Below the pieces are notes generated by a model, which was given only the letters and a program-made list of their open reading frames with translations, was not told where the DNA came from and made no database searches. The position numbers and the translations under genes were made by a program. A stretch of DNA of 64,000 nucleotides. Origin: an uncultured Pseudomonadales bacterium. GTDB taxonomy: Bacteria > Pseudomonadota > Gammaproteobacteria > Pseudomonadales > Pseudohongiellaceae. The first letter of the stretch is position 1; each line of letters opens with the position of its first letter. The stretch covers positions 1 through 64,000 of the forward strand of contig CAMYOK010000006.1 of NCBI GenBank assembly GCA_947259995.1, read 5' to 3'. Positions 31,318 through 43,939 of this stretch are shown here, in pieces.

Positions 31318-33732
31318 TTACAGACCGTACATGATCTGCACGCCAGTGGCGCTGATGATCTCGTAGTCTGTTTTGCCGTCACCGTTTTTGTCAGAGGCAC
31401 GGAAGGCGATGCCGTCCGAGTTCTTAGTGGCGTTGTAGTAAGTCGTATCGTTCAAGCTCAGTGGCGTGACAAAGAAGCTTGGCTTGAAGCTGCCGATGTT
31501 AGGGATAGTCACAACACCAGTGTTGCGATCGGTTGTGGCGCTGATTCCTTCGTTTGCCAAGGTTGTGTAGAACGCGTTGGTGTTCGCGAACGGAGTGATG
31601 CGTTGCTTAGCACCATCGGCACAGTTGGCAATAAAGGCGTAGTCGGCATCTGTTGGGTTACCAGTGGGCGCCGTAAACGTAACAGCGCCGCAGCTAGTGG
31701 CGGTCCCAACATTGTTATAAGCAAAAGCACCTGAGAAGGACTCGTTATTGCCAAGGTCGATTGCGAAAGAGCCATTGGCATTGTAGGACAGCTGGAAGCC
31801 CGCGCTGCTTACTGCTGCGCCAAAGGTCGCTTCGTCCAGCGCCGTTGGTGATACCTCAGTTGCAACGCCTGCTTGTACAAGCAATGTTTTACCATTTGGT
31901 AAAACGCTAGTGCCAGTAGGGATTGAGCTTGGCACAATCCGAACGACAGACCTGCCTACGTACTTTTCTGTACTAGTTGAATAAGTGAAACGCCCGCTGT
32001 CCTCTACCGTGATAGTAGGAGCAACAGTCGCTGCAACTATATTGCCACCCGACAATAGCGTTGCTGTGTCGCCATTGTTATCGCAATTAGTAGTGCTGAT
32101 AACAACGACATCCGAAAGTTGCAGGCTCTCTTGAAATTGTGCGCGGAGTGAGTCTTTGAGTGAAGGAGTAAAATTTTCACAAGTTGCTGCTTCTAAAAAG
32201 AAATCTAAAGACATCTTAAAAGTTGTCTCTACCTTGGGGGTATTTTCTATGACCTCCTGTTTCGCTGCTGCATTAGTTTGCAAGAAGTTGCGCACTGCTA
32301 TTGGGTCGTTGCGGTCGACATCGACTGCTGCTGAGACTCCTTGCAAGGAGTTGCTGATTGCTGTCTGAGAAAGCGCGTTGACGCTTGTGAGAACGTCGGC
32401 GGGTATAACGCTGCCATTGAGCTTTGTCATCTTGTTAAGAAGCTGTGCGCCGGCATCTACCAAAGCGATTAATTCCGCCTGCGTCGTGCCACCATCGCCT
32501 TCTTTAATCAAGGATTTAGCGTTGTCGATGGCTTTTTTCGCCTCTGTCGCCAGTTGCGCTTTCTGTGTGTCAGAAATGGCTGTGCCACTGCTGCTAAGCC
32601 CTGAGAATACATTGGCAATATTGGTGAGGACGCTAACTGAAGCGCTTGCAGCGGAAGTTGCACCGGCTTGTTTCGCTTTGCCGGCAAGCTCAACAGCTTT
32701 GTTAGCTTGAAGTAATGTCGCAATCGCTTGTGAGCCTGACAATGTGCCTGCCGCCGCCGCTGCTGCTGCTTGAGAGGCCACAGTGCCAGCATTACTTACC
32801 GCCGTGTCAATCTTGGCAATAGTATCGGCTGAAGGAAGTGTACCGGTTGTGATTTCAGGGATACTTGCAAGTTCATTTTCTAAATTGGCGGTACCCTGAG
32901 TTACGTCAGCGCTTGAGCCGCCACCGCCACCACCACCGCTCGAGGCTGTGACAACATTGAACTCGCCTGTAACAAAGTACCCGCCATTGTAGTTAGCGGC
33001 AGTTAAGAGCGCGAAAGGGGCCGCAGCAGGTTGCCCTGTAAACGCTGCAAAGCCCCCAGTCGTTTTACCGAAAGCCGCGGCGTTCAGCGTAGTTTCTTTT
33101 ACGGCGATCCAGTACTCGTATGAGGCTGGTTGGTCGAACTCAGCTAAAATCACCGAGTCAAACAATGCATTGGCTGAGCGAATGCGGCTAATAAGGTCTG
33201 CCGCGTTCATTTGCACCGTGCCACCACTGATAGTGATGGGGCCACTTGCCGCGTTGTTGGTTGCAGTGACGTCTACCTCTAGTGTGCCTGCACCGTTGCG
33301 GCCTTTGGCGACTAAGGCTTGCGATGCTGGGATAGAGCCAGTCATCGTGCCGCCTGCCACGGTCAATGTAATCTTAGGGATTTCCGCTTCAAATCGTCTG
33401 TTAGTGACGTTTTTATCTTGAATGATGATGCCGACTCGAAAGTCTGCAGTGTAGTTAGATGATGTTGCGGTACTCACTAAAGTAAACGCAAAACTAGGAA
33501 TACCAACACCGTTGGTAGAAGGCACGTTGGCAATAGTACTTACCGTGCCGTCAGCAGCAATTGTGCCTGTCTGAGAAAACCCTGCACTAGAACCAGATCC
33601 GTTTATTGTGACCTGATCATTAGTAAGCCCGATTTGAACTTGAGCGTGAGCCAAGGCTCCAAAACCGGTGAAAACTAACGCTAGGGTGTATTGGGCTAAA
33701 CGTCGATGGTGACGAAGACTTTTCAAGAACAT
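31318..33732 (-). CDS. Secreted paralogue 3 of a three-member family, unknown function
   Basis: This 804-residue protein shares the family plan: signal peptide ending AHA-QVQIGL, an N-terminal domain with NVPSTNGVGIPSFAFTL, RRFEAEIPKITLTVAGGTM and ASGPITISGGTVQMNAADLI, a poly-Gly linker (SSGGGGGGGSS, about 269-279), an Ala-rich helical middle, then NNESFSGAF, a Cys pair, FKPSFFVTP and DKNGDGKTDYE (781-791). Its middle region has extra cysteines (AATCENF, STTNCDN) not seen in the other two. A GAGGGA Shine-Dalgarno sequence precedes the ATG. It is first in the minus-strand series and has its own terminator and a palindromic site upstream. Confidence 0.75.
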   Translation of the reverse strand: MFLKSLRHHRRLAQYTLALVFTGFGALAHAQVQIGLTNDQVTINGSGSSAGFSQTGTIAADGTVSTIANVPSTNGVGIPSFAFTLVSTATSSNYTADFRVGIIIQDKNVTNRRFEAEIPKITLTVAGGTMTGSIPASQALVAKGRNGAGTLEVDVTATNNAASGPITISGGTVQMNAADLISRIRSANALFDSVILAEFDQPASYEYWIAVKETTLNAAAFGKTTGGFAAFTGQPAAAPFALLTAANYNGGYFVTGEFNVVTASSGGGGGGGSSADVTQGTANLENELASIPEITTGTLPSADTIAKIDTAVSNAGTVASQAAAAAAAGTLSGSQAIATLLQANKAVELAGKAKQAGATSAASASVSVLTNIANVFSGLSSSGTAISDTQKAQLATEAKKAIDNAKSLIKEGDGGTTQAELIALVDAGAQLLNKMTKLNGSVIPADVLTSVNALSQTAISNSLQGVSAAVDVDRNDPIAVRNFLQTNAAAKQEVIENTPKVETTFKMSLDFFLEAATCENFTPSLKDSLRAQFQESLQLSDVVVISTTNCDNNGDTATLLSGGNIVAATVAPTITVEDSGRFTYSTSTEKYVGRSVVRIVPSSIPTGTSVLPNGKTLLVQAGVATEVSPTALDEATFGAAVSSAGFQLSYNANGSFAIDLGNNESFSGAFAYNNVGTATSCGAVTFTAPTGNPTDADYAFIANCADGAKQRITPFANTNAFYTTLANEGISATTDRNTGVVTIPNIGSFKPSFFVTPLSLNDTTYYNATKNSDGIAFRASDKNGDGKTDYEIISATGVQIMYGL

Positions 33733-33845
33733 TCGGTGGTCCCTCGATTCTAGTGGTTATGCTTTTTTATGTACTTGCGCTTTCTGGCAGGCTTTCTTTT
33801 TTTATCAAATTGCAGGCGGGTCGCTAATAATCGAGTGTCATTATG

Positions 33846-33864
33846 CTACCCCTTTTAGGGGGAG
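33846..33864. promoter_or_regulatory. C4-T4-G5 palindrome upstream of secreted paralogue 3
   Basis: CTACCCCTTTTAGGGGGAG is a near-perfect palindrome about 115 bases before the start codon. Read toward the gene it gives CTCCCCCTAAAAGGGGTAG, closely matching the site upstream of rfbA at 1816-1835. The rest of 33733-34008 is AT-rich with no gene seen. Confidence 0.42.
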
Positions 33865-34008
33865 TGCATCAATTTTAGTGCAAATATCGAACAAGATGCA
33901 GCATTTGTGCGCATAATTAATCGTTATTCACAGATATTCGACCAAAATTCCACCTAATTGCGAATTAACTGCACAAAGCATACCAGAGCTAGTGTTGCGA
34001 TATCGTGA

Positions 34009-35142
34009 CTAGAGGCGGAAGCCTAATTGCACTCCGGCATAACCATAGGGTTTGTCCGAGAACGATTGACTGAGGGGGTTATTGTAATGCGGCACCACGC
34101 CCAAGAATTGATGGCTGAACACTTTGGCAGTCAAGCTGAGATTGAACTGCGGGGTGATCCAGTACGAAAGCGAGCCGCGCACAGTGTGGTTGTCGTTGAC
34201 GCTTGGCGGTGACTCATCGGCCCTAAGAAACGAAGGCAGGAATATATTGGTGGCATTGAATTGGACTTGCGTGTCGATATTGTTAACGCGAATGTATTCA
34301 TAGCTGACCTGCAACGGAAGCCTGGGGGTGATCTGCCAGTTTAATCCCGCCCCAAAACTTATCTGTCGATCTTCTATCGAGATATCTTGCGCGAATGCCT
34401 CGGCGAGAAACACAGTGGTGATATCGGAGCCAGTTGCTGCACTTGCATCGACTTCTGCGTAGCCTGCCCAGACATTGCCGGTGATTTTATCTGTTAATGG
34501 GCGTGTATAAAGAAGGCGTGCCTTGAGGCCATCGTCGGAAAGGTCTTGCAGGCCAAAGGTCTGTGGGTTGGTGAATCTGAGTGTGACGTCAATGCCGCCA
34601 GAGGATATAAATATTTGATCGATGATGGCAGAGTAATCTTTAGTATTATTTTCTGTCTTCGAAATCTCAATGCTTGCCGCATGCCAGGCGTTAGCATTGT
34701 CAAAGTAAGCGGCTTCGAAGAAGTTCCAGCGCAGGCCATATTGGGTAGATGTGGTGCGCAATTGATTGTCGATCGAAATTAGGTTCACGGAGCTTACACT
34801 GCCAATGTCGACAGTAAGGTCTGTTTGTTGGCGTTCGTAAAATGCGCTTAGTGTTGAGGTGATGCCGAATTGTGCGGCGACCCGGTTGCCTTCTAGGTCG
34901 CCAGTTTTTCCGCCCAGTTGGCGTGTGCCTGCTAATACATCGTCGCGAATATTCAGAACATCTAAGTCTTCGTTCACAGCTAGCCCAGTGATGTTGAGGT
35001 CGAATGACATGGCATCTAGCGTAAATGCACTCGGGTGATCGCTGCTGAGCCAACCCAGTGGCGTGTCAGCAAAACTGGCCTGGGAAGCCAAGGCGCAAAT
35101 GCAGCTAGCAAGACAGGAGCGATAAAGCGAGTTGGTATTCAT
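34009..35142 (-). CDS. Outer-membrane beta-barrel protein, unknown role
   Basis: The 377 residues begin with a signal peptide (cleavage near SQASFA-DTP, about 26). Many amphipathic strands follow with alternating hydrophobic residues, such as TQYGLRWNFFEAAYF, NVWAGYAEVDASA, ISFGAGLNWQITPRLPLQVSY, GSLSYWITPQFNLSLTAKVF and a last strand YGYAGVQLGFRL. This pattern fits a barrel of perhaps 14-16 strands. The C-terminal residue is Leu instead of the usual Phe. No specific transporter or adhesin family is recognised. It is transcribed alone upstream of the secreted paralogues, so a link with their export or with EPS is possible but unproven. Confidence 0.68.
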   Translation of the reverse strand: MNTNSLYRSCLASCICALASQASFADTPLGWLSSDHPSAFTLDAMSFDLNITGLAVNEDLDVLNIRDDVLAGTRQLGGKTGDLEGNRVAAQFGITSTLSAFYERQQTDLTVDIGSVSSVNLISIDNQLRTTSTQYGLRWNFFEAAYFDNANAWHAASIEISKTENNTKDYSAIIDQIFISSGGIDVTLRFTNPQTFGLQDLSDDGLKARLLYTRPLTDKITGNVWAGYAEVDASAATGSDITTVFLAEAFAQDISIEDRQISFGAGLNWQITPRLPLQVSYEYIRVNNIDTQVQFNATNIFLPSFLRADESPPSVNDNHTVRGSLSYWITPQFNLSLTAKVFSHQFLGVVPHYNNPLSQSFSDKPYGYAGVQLGFRL

Positions 35143-35459
35143 AGCAGTGTGATGGTTTCCAGTGGGCTAAAACTGATAGAGCCCGAAGCTTACTTAGCTT
35201 GCTAACTCTTGTCTAGAAAGCCTAGGCAATATGCCGTTTAAAATGAATGGCATCGGAATGGGGTTTCAGGTGTCTTTATGTAATCTCTCGATAAGCGTCT
35301 CAGTATAAGAATTTTTTGTGTCATTGTTGGGTAGATCGGATAAACTTAGGGGTTATTGGTTGTGGCAATTTTCGCGGGCTGGCCCGCTCCCACATTTAGA
35401 ACCTACTAAATCTAAATATAACCTCGGACTACACCGGGGCCTGAATATCAGAGTCATCC
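35143..35459. other. Intergenic region between OMP gene and smc
   Basis: This 317-base divergent region holds one REP arm and no recognisable gene, RNA or terminator. Promoters for the OMP gene and smc should lie here, but no convincing box pair stands out. Confidence 0.5.
35371..35394. repeat. Single REP arm upstream of smc
   Basis: One minus-oriented REP arm with one change in the core (GCGGGCTGGCCCGC) lies 65 bases before the smc start codon. Confidence 0.85.
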
Positions 35460-38400
35460 ATGCGTTTGAAATGTATTAAATTGGCTGGGTTCAAATCGTT
35501 CGTTGATCCCACCACCGTTAATTTCCCCAGTAACCTCTGTGCAGTTGTCGGCCCCAATGGCTGCGGCAAGTCAAATATCATCGACGCTGTGCGATGGGTG
35601 ATGGGGGAAAGCTCTGCCAAGAACCTGCGTGGCGAGAACATGATGGACGTCATTTTCAATGGCTCCGGTCAGCGTAAGCCTGTGGGGCAAGCCAGCATCG
35701 AGTTGGTGTTCGACAACAGCGATAACCGCATCAAGGGCGAATACGCCCAATACAATGAGATCTCCATCAAGCGCAAAGTGTCCCGCGATGGCACCTCGGG
35801 CTATATGCTCAACGGCACTAAGTGTCGCCGTCGTGATATCACCGACATCTTTCTAGGCACCGGCCTTGGCGCGCGCAGTTACTCCATCATCGAACAGGGC
35901 ATGGTCTCGCGCTTGATCGAGTCCAAGCCTGAAGAGCTGCGTATCTTCATCGAAGAAGCCGCCGGCATCTCCAAATACAAGGAACGCCGCCGCGACACGG
36001 AAAACCGCATTAAGCGCACGCGTGAGAACTTAGAGCGTTTGACCGACCTACGCGAAGAGCTAGGGCGCCAGTTGCAGCATTTGCATCGTCAGGCCCAGGC
36101 GGCCGAGAAATACGGCGAGCTTAAGCAGCAAGAACGTGAGTTGACGGCCCAACACAATGCCCTGCGTTGGAAGGCCCTGAACGACGAGTTAGAGGCCAAG
36201 CAAGAGATCATCAAAGACCTTGAGATCAAGATCGAAGCAGCGGTAGCCGACCAGCGCTCGGTAGATGCGCAGATCGAACAGCACTTGGTCGACAACGCCG
36301 ATTTTAATGACCAGCTTAGCGAGATCCAAGGGCGTTATTACACCTTGGGCAGCGATATTGCGCGGATTGAACAATCCATCGAGCACCATATCGAGCGCAC
36401 GGCACAGCTAAAGCGCGACTTAATCGAGACGCAAGAAGGCTTTGGTGTCACACAAAGCGAGCTTGAGTCCGACGTGAACAAGATCAAAGCCTTCGAGTCT
36501 GAGCTTGAGATGATCGAGCCGAAGCTTGAAGAGTCCGCCGCCTTAGAAGAAGAGTCAGCATTCGCCTTGGAAGAGTCCGAAGAGCGCATGCAGCAATGGC
36601 AAAACGAGTGGGACGAGTTCAATCGCCGCGCCGAGGAGCCACGCCAGATTGCCGAGGTTGAGCAGTCGCGCATTCAGCAGCTGGAGAAAATCGTTGAGCG
36701 TGGCATGGACCGCAAGCAACGTCTATTAGAAGAGAAGAAGTCGCTTGGCGACAACCCAGAACAAGATGTGATCGATGAACTCTCTATAGAGGTGTCGACA
36801 CTAGAAGAGCAGTTAGAACAACATCAAAGCACCAATAGCGAGCTGGCCGAGACGATCGAAGAAGAGCGTACTCGTGCACAGGCGATTGCCAGTGACCTAG
36901 ACCGTGCCCGCAGTGAATTGCAGAGCCTGAAAGGGCGTTCGGCCTCACTCGAAGCCTTGCAGAAAGCGGCCCTTGGTCGCAACAACGAAGGCATGAACCG
37001 TTGGTTGCAGAGCCGTGAACTGCATGAGAGCAAACGCCTTGGCGAGAGCATTCGTGTGGCCACAGGCTACGAAGCCGCGGTAGAGGCGGTGTTAGGCGAC
37101 TATCTGCAGAGCATCTGTGTTGAGAACATCGACAGCGTTGAGAGCCTATTATCTGAATTGCCTGCAGGGCTTTTGTCATTGGTCGAGACAGGCGTGACTA
37201 GCGAGAAGCCCGCCGCCGCGGCTGGCCGTGAGTTATTGAGCGCCAAGATCGAGTCGAGCTGGGATAGCGCCGCATTGTTGGCCGGTATCTATGTGGCCGA
37301 CGACATCGAGAGTGCTTTGGCGCTGCGGGGCAGCTTAGCGGCAAATGAGTCCGTCGTGACCTGCCAAGGCGTGTGGCTAGGCAAGGCGTGGATCCGTGTG
37401 CGCAAAGCCGCCGATGAGAAGGCTGGCCTGCTAGAGCGCAAAGGCGAAATCTCCAAGCTTGAAGAGCAAATCTCCATTCAACAGTCGCGCGTCGAAGAGA
37501 TGGTCGAGACGCAAACCGAAGCACGTCAAACACTGCGTGATCTTGAGAGCCGCCGCGAAGATGTGCAGCGGCAGATCGCTCAGACGGCACGCCAGTACAG
37601 CGAATTGAAGTCACAGCTTGGCGCTAAGTTGATGAAGGTGGAGCAGACCACACTGCGCCGCGAGCGTTTGCAGCACGAATTAGACGAGCTGCAGCGTCAG
37701 CTCAGCGTCGAAGAAGAGAACACCGCCCTTGCGCGCTCGAACTTGCAAGCGGCCTTGGACACGATGGAAGAGGACACCGAGCGCAAAGAGCAACTATTAC
37801 AGCAGCGCGATGAGCGCCGCGAAGCCCTAGACCAGATCCGCCAGAAGGCGCGTCACGATAAAGATCAAGCCCATCAATTGGCGATGCAGCAGCAGTCATT
37901 GAACTCTCAGCTGCGCTCTGTGCGCGACACCATGGACCGCATGGCGACTCAGGTGCAACGCTCAAAAGAGCGTATCGAGTCGTTAACACGCCAGTTGGAC
38001 GAGTCGGACGAGCCGCTAGAGATGAAGCGCGCCGAGCTAGAAACGCAGTTGCAGCTGCGCTTAGAGGTGGAAGAGCAACTCAACGCCGCCAAGGCCCGCG
38101 CCGATGGCAACGAGCACACTTTGCGCAATCTTGAGCAGCAACGTTCACACTTTGAACGCACGGCAGCGGCGCTGCGCGAGAAGTTAATGGAAAACCGCCT
38201 GCGCAACGAAGGCGACGTGGTCAAGCGCGAGGCAATCCAAGAGCAATTGCTAGAAGCTAAATACGATTTGCAGACCGTCCTCGCCAATATCCCTGAAGAT
38301 TTGGATCAACGCGGCTGCGAAGAAGAACTGCAATCCATTGCCAACCGTGTACAGCGCCTCGGCGCGATCAACCTTGCGGCGATTGACGAGTATAAGCAGC

Positions 38401-38972
38401 AGTCCGAGCGCAAGGTGTATTTGGACTCGCAGAACGAAGACCTCGAACGTGCTCTGGTCACACTAGAGAACGCGATCCGCAAGATCGATAAAGAGACAAG
38501 AACCCGCTTCAAAGAGACCTTCGACAAGATCAATGCCGGCTTGCAGGAGCTGTTCCCGAAAGTCTTCGGCGGCGGCCATGCTTACTTAGATATGACCGGC
38601 GAAGACCTGTTGGATACCGGTGTGGCGATCATGGCACGCCCACCAGGCAAGCGTAATAGCACGATCCACTTGTTGTCCGGTGGTGAGAAGGCGATGACGG
38701 CAATCGCCTTGGTATTCTCGATCTTCCGTCTGAACCCATCGCCGTTCTGTATGTTGGACGAGGTGGACGCACCATTGGATGACGCCAACGTGGGCCGCTA
38801 TGCGAACCTCGTGAAAGAGATGTCCGATTCAGTGCAGTTTGTGTTTATCACTCACAACAAGTTAACCATGGAAATGGCAAACCAGTTATTGGGTGTTACC
38901 ATGCACGAACCTGGCGTATCGAGAATTGTAGCCGTAGACATAGAAGAGGCCGCAGAGCTGGCGGCGATGTAG
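35460..38972 (+). CDS. smc: Chromosome segregation protein SMC
   Basis: SMC is a long ATP-dependent dimer that organises and helps separate chromosomes. The 1,170 residues contain Walker A GPNGCGKSN (31-39) in the N-terminal head, two long coiled-coil arms rich in Glu, Arg and Leu, a hinge near residues 510-640 (ATGYEAAVEAVLGDYLQSIC), and a C-terminal head with signature LLSGGEKAMTAIAL and Walker B FCMLDEVDAPLDDAN. Length and domain order are standard for bacterial SMC. In many Pseudomonas-type gammaproteobacteria it is followed by zipA and ligA, as here. No scpA or scpB is nearby. Confidence 0.97.
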   Translation: MRLKCIKLAGFKSFVDPTTVNFPSNLCAVVGPNGCGKSNIIDAVRWVMGESSAKNLRGENMMDVIFNGSGQRKPVGQASIELVFDNSDNRIKGEYAQYNEISIKRKVSRDGTSGYMLNGTKCRRRDITDIFLGTGLGARSYSIIEQGMVSRLIESKPEELRIFIEEAAGISKYKERRRDTENRIKRTRENLERLTDLREELGRQLQHLHRQAQAAEKYGELKQQERELTAQHNALRWKALNDELEAKQEIIKDLEIKIEAAVADQRSVDAQIEQHLVDNADFNDQLSEIQGRYYTLGSDIARIEQSIEHHIERTAQLKRDLIETQEGFGVTQSELESDVNKIKAFESELEMIEPKLEESAALEEESAFALEESEERMQQWQNEWDEFNRRAEEPRQIAEVEQSRIQQLEKIVERGMDRKQRLLEEKKSLGDNPEQDVIDELSIEVSTLEEQLEQHQSTNSELAETIEEERTRAQAIASDLDRARSELQSLKGRSASLEALQKAALGRNNEGMNRWLQSRELHESKRLGESIRVATGYEAAVEAVLGDYLQSICVENIDSVESLLSELPAGLLSLVETGVTSEKPAAAAGRELLSAKIESSWDSAALLAGIYVADDIESALALRGSLAANESVVTCQGVWLGKAWIRVRKAADEKAGLLERKGEISKLEEQISIQQSRVEEMVETQTEARQTLRDLESRREDVQRQIAQTARQYSELKSQLGAKLMKVEQTTLRRERLQHELDELQRQLSVEEENTALARSNLQAALDTMEEDTERKEQLLQQRDERREALDQIRQKARHDKDQAHQLAMQQQSLNSQLRSVRDTMDRMATQVQRSKERIESLTRQLDESDEPLEMKRAELETQLQLRLEVEEQLNAAKARADGNEHTLRNLEQQRSHFERTAAALREKLMENRLRNEGDVVKREAIQEQLLEAKYDLQTVLANIPEDLDQRGCEEELQSIANRVQRLGAINLAAIDEYKQQSERKVYLDSQNEDLERALVTLENAIRKIDKETRTRFKETFDKINAGLQELFPKVFGGGHAYLDMTGEDLLDTGVAIMARPPGKRNSTIHLLSGGEKAMTAIALVFSIFRLNPSPFCMLDEVDAPLDDANVGRYANLVKEMSDSVQFVFITHNKLTMEMANQLLGVTMHEPGVSRIVAVDIEEAAELAAM

Positions 38973-38979
38973 AAGGTCT

Positions 38980-39031
38980 GAGCCTTATGTGGGAGCTATT
39001 TATAAAATAGAACAGAGCCTTATGTGGGAGC
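38980..39031. repeat. 35-bp direct repeat left of a REP pair
   Basis: The 17 bases GAGCCTTATGTGGGAGC occur at 38980 and again at 39015, where the copy runs on into the full REP arm. The 35-base period is the same as in the array at 82-255. Confidence 0.75.
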
Positions 39032-39092
39032 GGGCCTGCCCGCGATATTTCCACATTTGGTGGTAAGGATCGCGGGCAGGCCCGCTCCCACA
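39023..39092. repeat. REP pair, 70-bp composite element
   Basis: Plus arm 39023-39046 and minus arm 39069-39092 flank a 22-base spacer with CCACATTTGGTGG. Length, arm order and spacer match the elements at 11-80 and 43215-43284. It lies between smc and zipA. Confidence 0.92.
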
Positions 39093-39094
39093 GA

Positions 39095-39205
39095 CAGTGG
39101 CTCTAATTTAGATTGAGGCAGCTCCCACAGTCAGTGGCTCTAATTTAGATTGAGGCAGCTCCCACAGTCAGTGGCACTAAATTAGATCGAGGCAGCTCCC
39201 ACAGG
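39095..39205. repeat. Tandem array, three 37-bp units
   Basis: Near-identical units begin at 39095, 39132 and 39169, each CAGTGGC(T/A)CTAA... and ending GGCAGCTCCCACAG. A diverged fourth copy may follow to about 39230. The unit end copies the outer REP arm (GCTCCCACA). With the REP pair it fills most of the 353-base smc-zipA gap, where no gene was seen. Confidence 0.88.
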
Positions 39206-39325
39206 AGGCACTGACCTAGATCAGAGCAGGTCTAAAGAAATCACTGCTCTAGGAATTTGAGCAGTTTTAAACAGAATTTTAACAACAACTCAATGCACAC
39301 GCATTTAATGGAATAGAGCAGTTTT

Positions 39326-43158
<3,833 letters not shown>

Positions 43159-43214
43159 AGCTAAGGTCTATTTGGGGTTTTTGGAGTTACTATTGAATCT
43201 AAGAGAATCCACCG

Positions 43215-43284
43215 TGTGGGAGCGGGCCTGCCCGCGATATTTTCACATTTGGTGGTAGGAATCGCGGGCAGGCCCGCTCCCACA
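43215..43284. repeat. REP pair, 70-bp composite element
   Basis: Plus arm 43215-43238 and minus arm 43261-43284 enclose a spacer with CACATTTGGTGG. It is nearly identical to the 39023-39092 element and sits between ligA and the lipoprotein gene, where it could also act as a transcription-end hairpin. Confidence 0.92.
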
Positions 43285-43319
43285 TTTTGATTCTTTAGAG
43301 TCTGGAGGAGGAGGGAATA

Positions 43320-43928
43320 ATGGTTCGAGCATCAATATTGTTAATCGCATTGCTCTCCCTCACCGGGTGCATCCGCGGGCAGCCGCACAATCTTGCGGAT
43401 GCGTGTTCGATCTTTGAGGATCGGCGCTCTTGGTTTAAGGAATCGGTAGCGGCAGAGAAGCGTTGGGGGGTGCCGGTGGCGGTGTCTTTGGCGTTTATCT
43501 ATCAGGAGTCTTCGTTTCGTTCGCGGGCCAAACCTGCGCGCACAAAGATCTTATGGATAATTCCTGGGCCTAGGCCGTCTAATGCCTACGGTTATGCCCA
43601 GGCGCTCGATAGTACTTGGGCGGATTATCAGGAGTCCACGGGCCATCGCCGTGCACGGCGCTCTAATTTTGGCGATGCGGTCGACTTTATCGGCTGGTAT
43701 AACGCCAATAGCTATCGGCGCAATAGTATCGCGCATCACGATGCCTATAATCTCTATCTTGCTTATCACGAGGGCAACACAGGGTTTGCACGGCGCAGCT
43801 ATGCCGACAAGCAGTGGCTAATCGACACGGCCGCTCGAGTACAAAACAACGCCGATCGCTATCAGGCGCAGATCGATGACTGCGCACAGGAGCTGGGCAA
43901 AAATTGGTTACAACGGATATTTAGTTAA
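43320..43928 (+). CDS. Lipoprotein with lytic transglycosylase (SLT-like) domain
   Basis: A signal peptide with lipobox LTGC places Cys17 as the lipidated residue, so this 202-residue protein is probably an outer- or inner-membrane lipoprotein. The catalytic motif of SLT-type transglycosylases is seen in AFIYQESSFRSRA with Glu63, followed by NAYGYAQALDSTW and, further on, YHEGNTGFARRSY. It should cleave peptidoglycan glycan strands without hydrolysis. A very strong purine-rich Shine-Dalgarno sequence (GGAGGAGGAGGGA) precedes the ATG. It is followed 11 bases later by djlA. Confidence 0.85.
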   Translation: MVRASILLIALLSLTGCIRGQPHNLADACSIFEDRRSWFKESVAAEKRWGVPVAVSLAFIYQESSFRSRAKPARTKILWIIPGPRPSNAYGYAQALDSTWADYQESTGHRRARRSNFGDAVDFIGWYNANSYRRNSIAHHDAYNLYLAYHEGNTGFARRSYADKQWLIDTAARVQNNADRYQAQIDDCAQELGKNWLQRIFS

Positions 43929-43939
43929 AAGGAAGGTGT

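Noticed and set aside
25081..33732. Secreted paralogues as RTX toxins or cellulosomal dockerin proteins
   Set aside because: There is only one DxNxDGxxD loop per protein, at the very end; RTX proteins have many GGxGxD repeats and dockerins have two loops. No cohesin or type I secretion genes are near.
39095..39205. CRISPR-like array between smc and zipA
   Set aside because: Whole 37-base units are duplicated without spacers; it is a simple tandem repeat derived from a REP arm.
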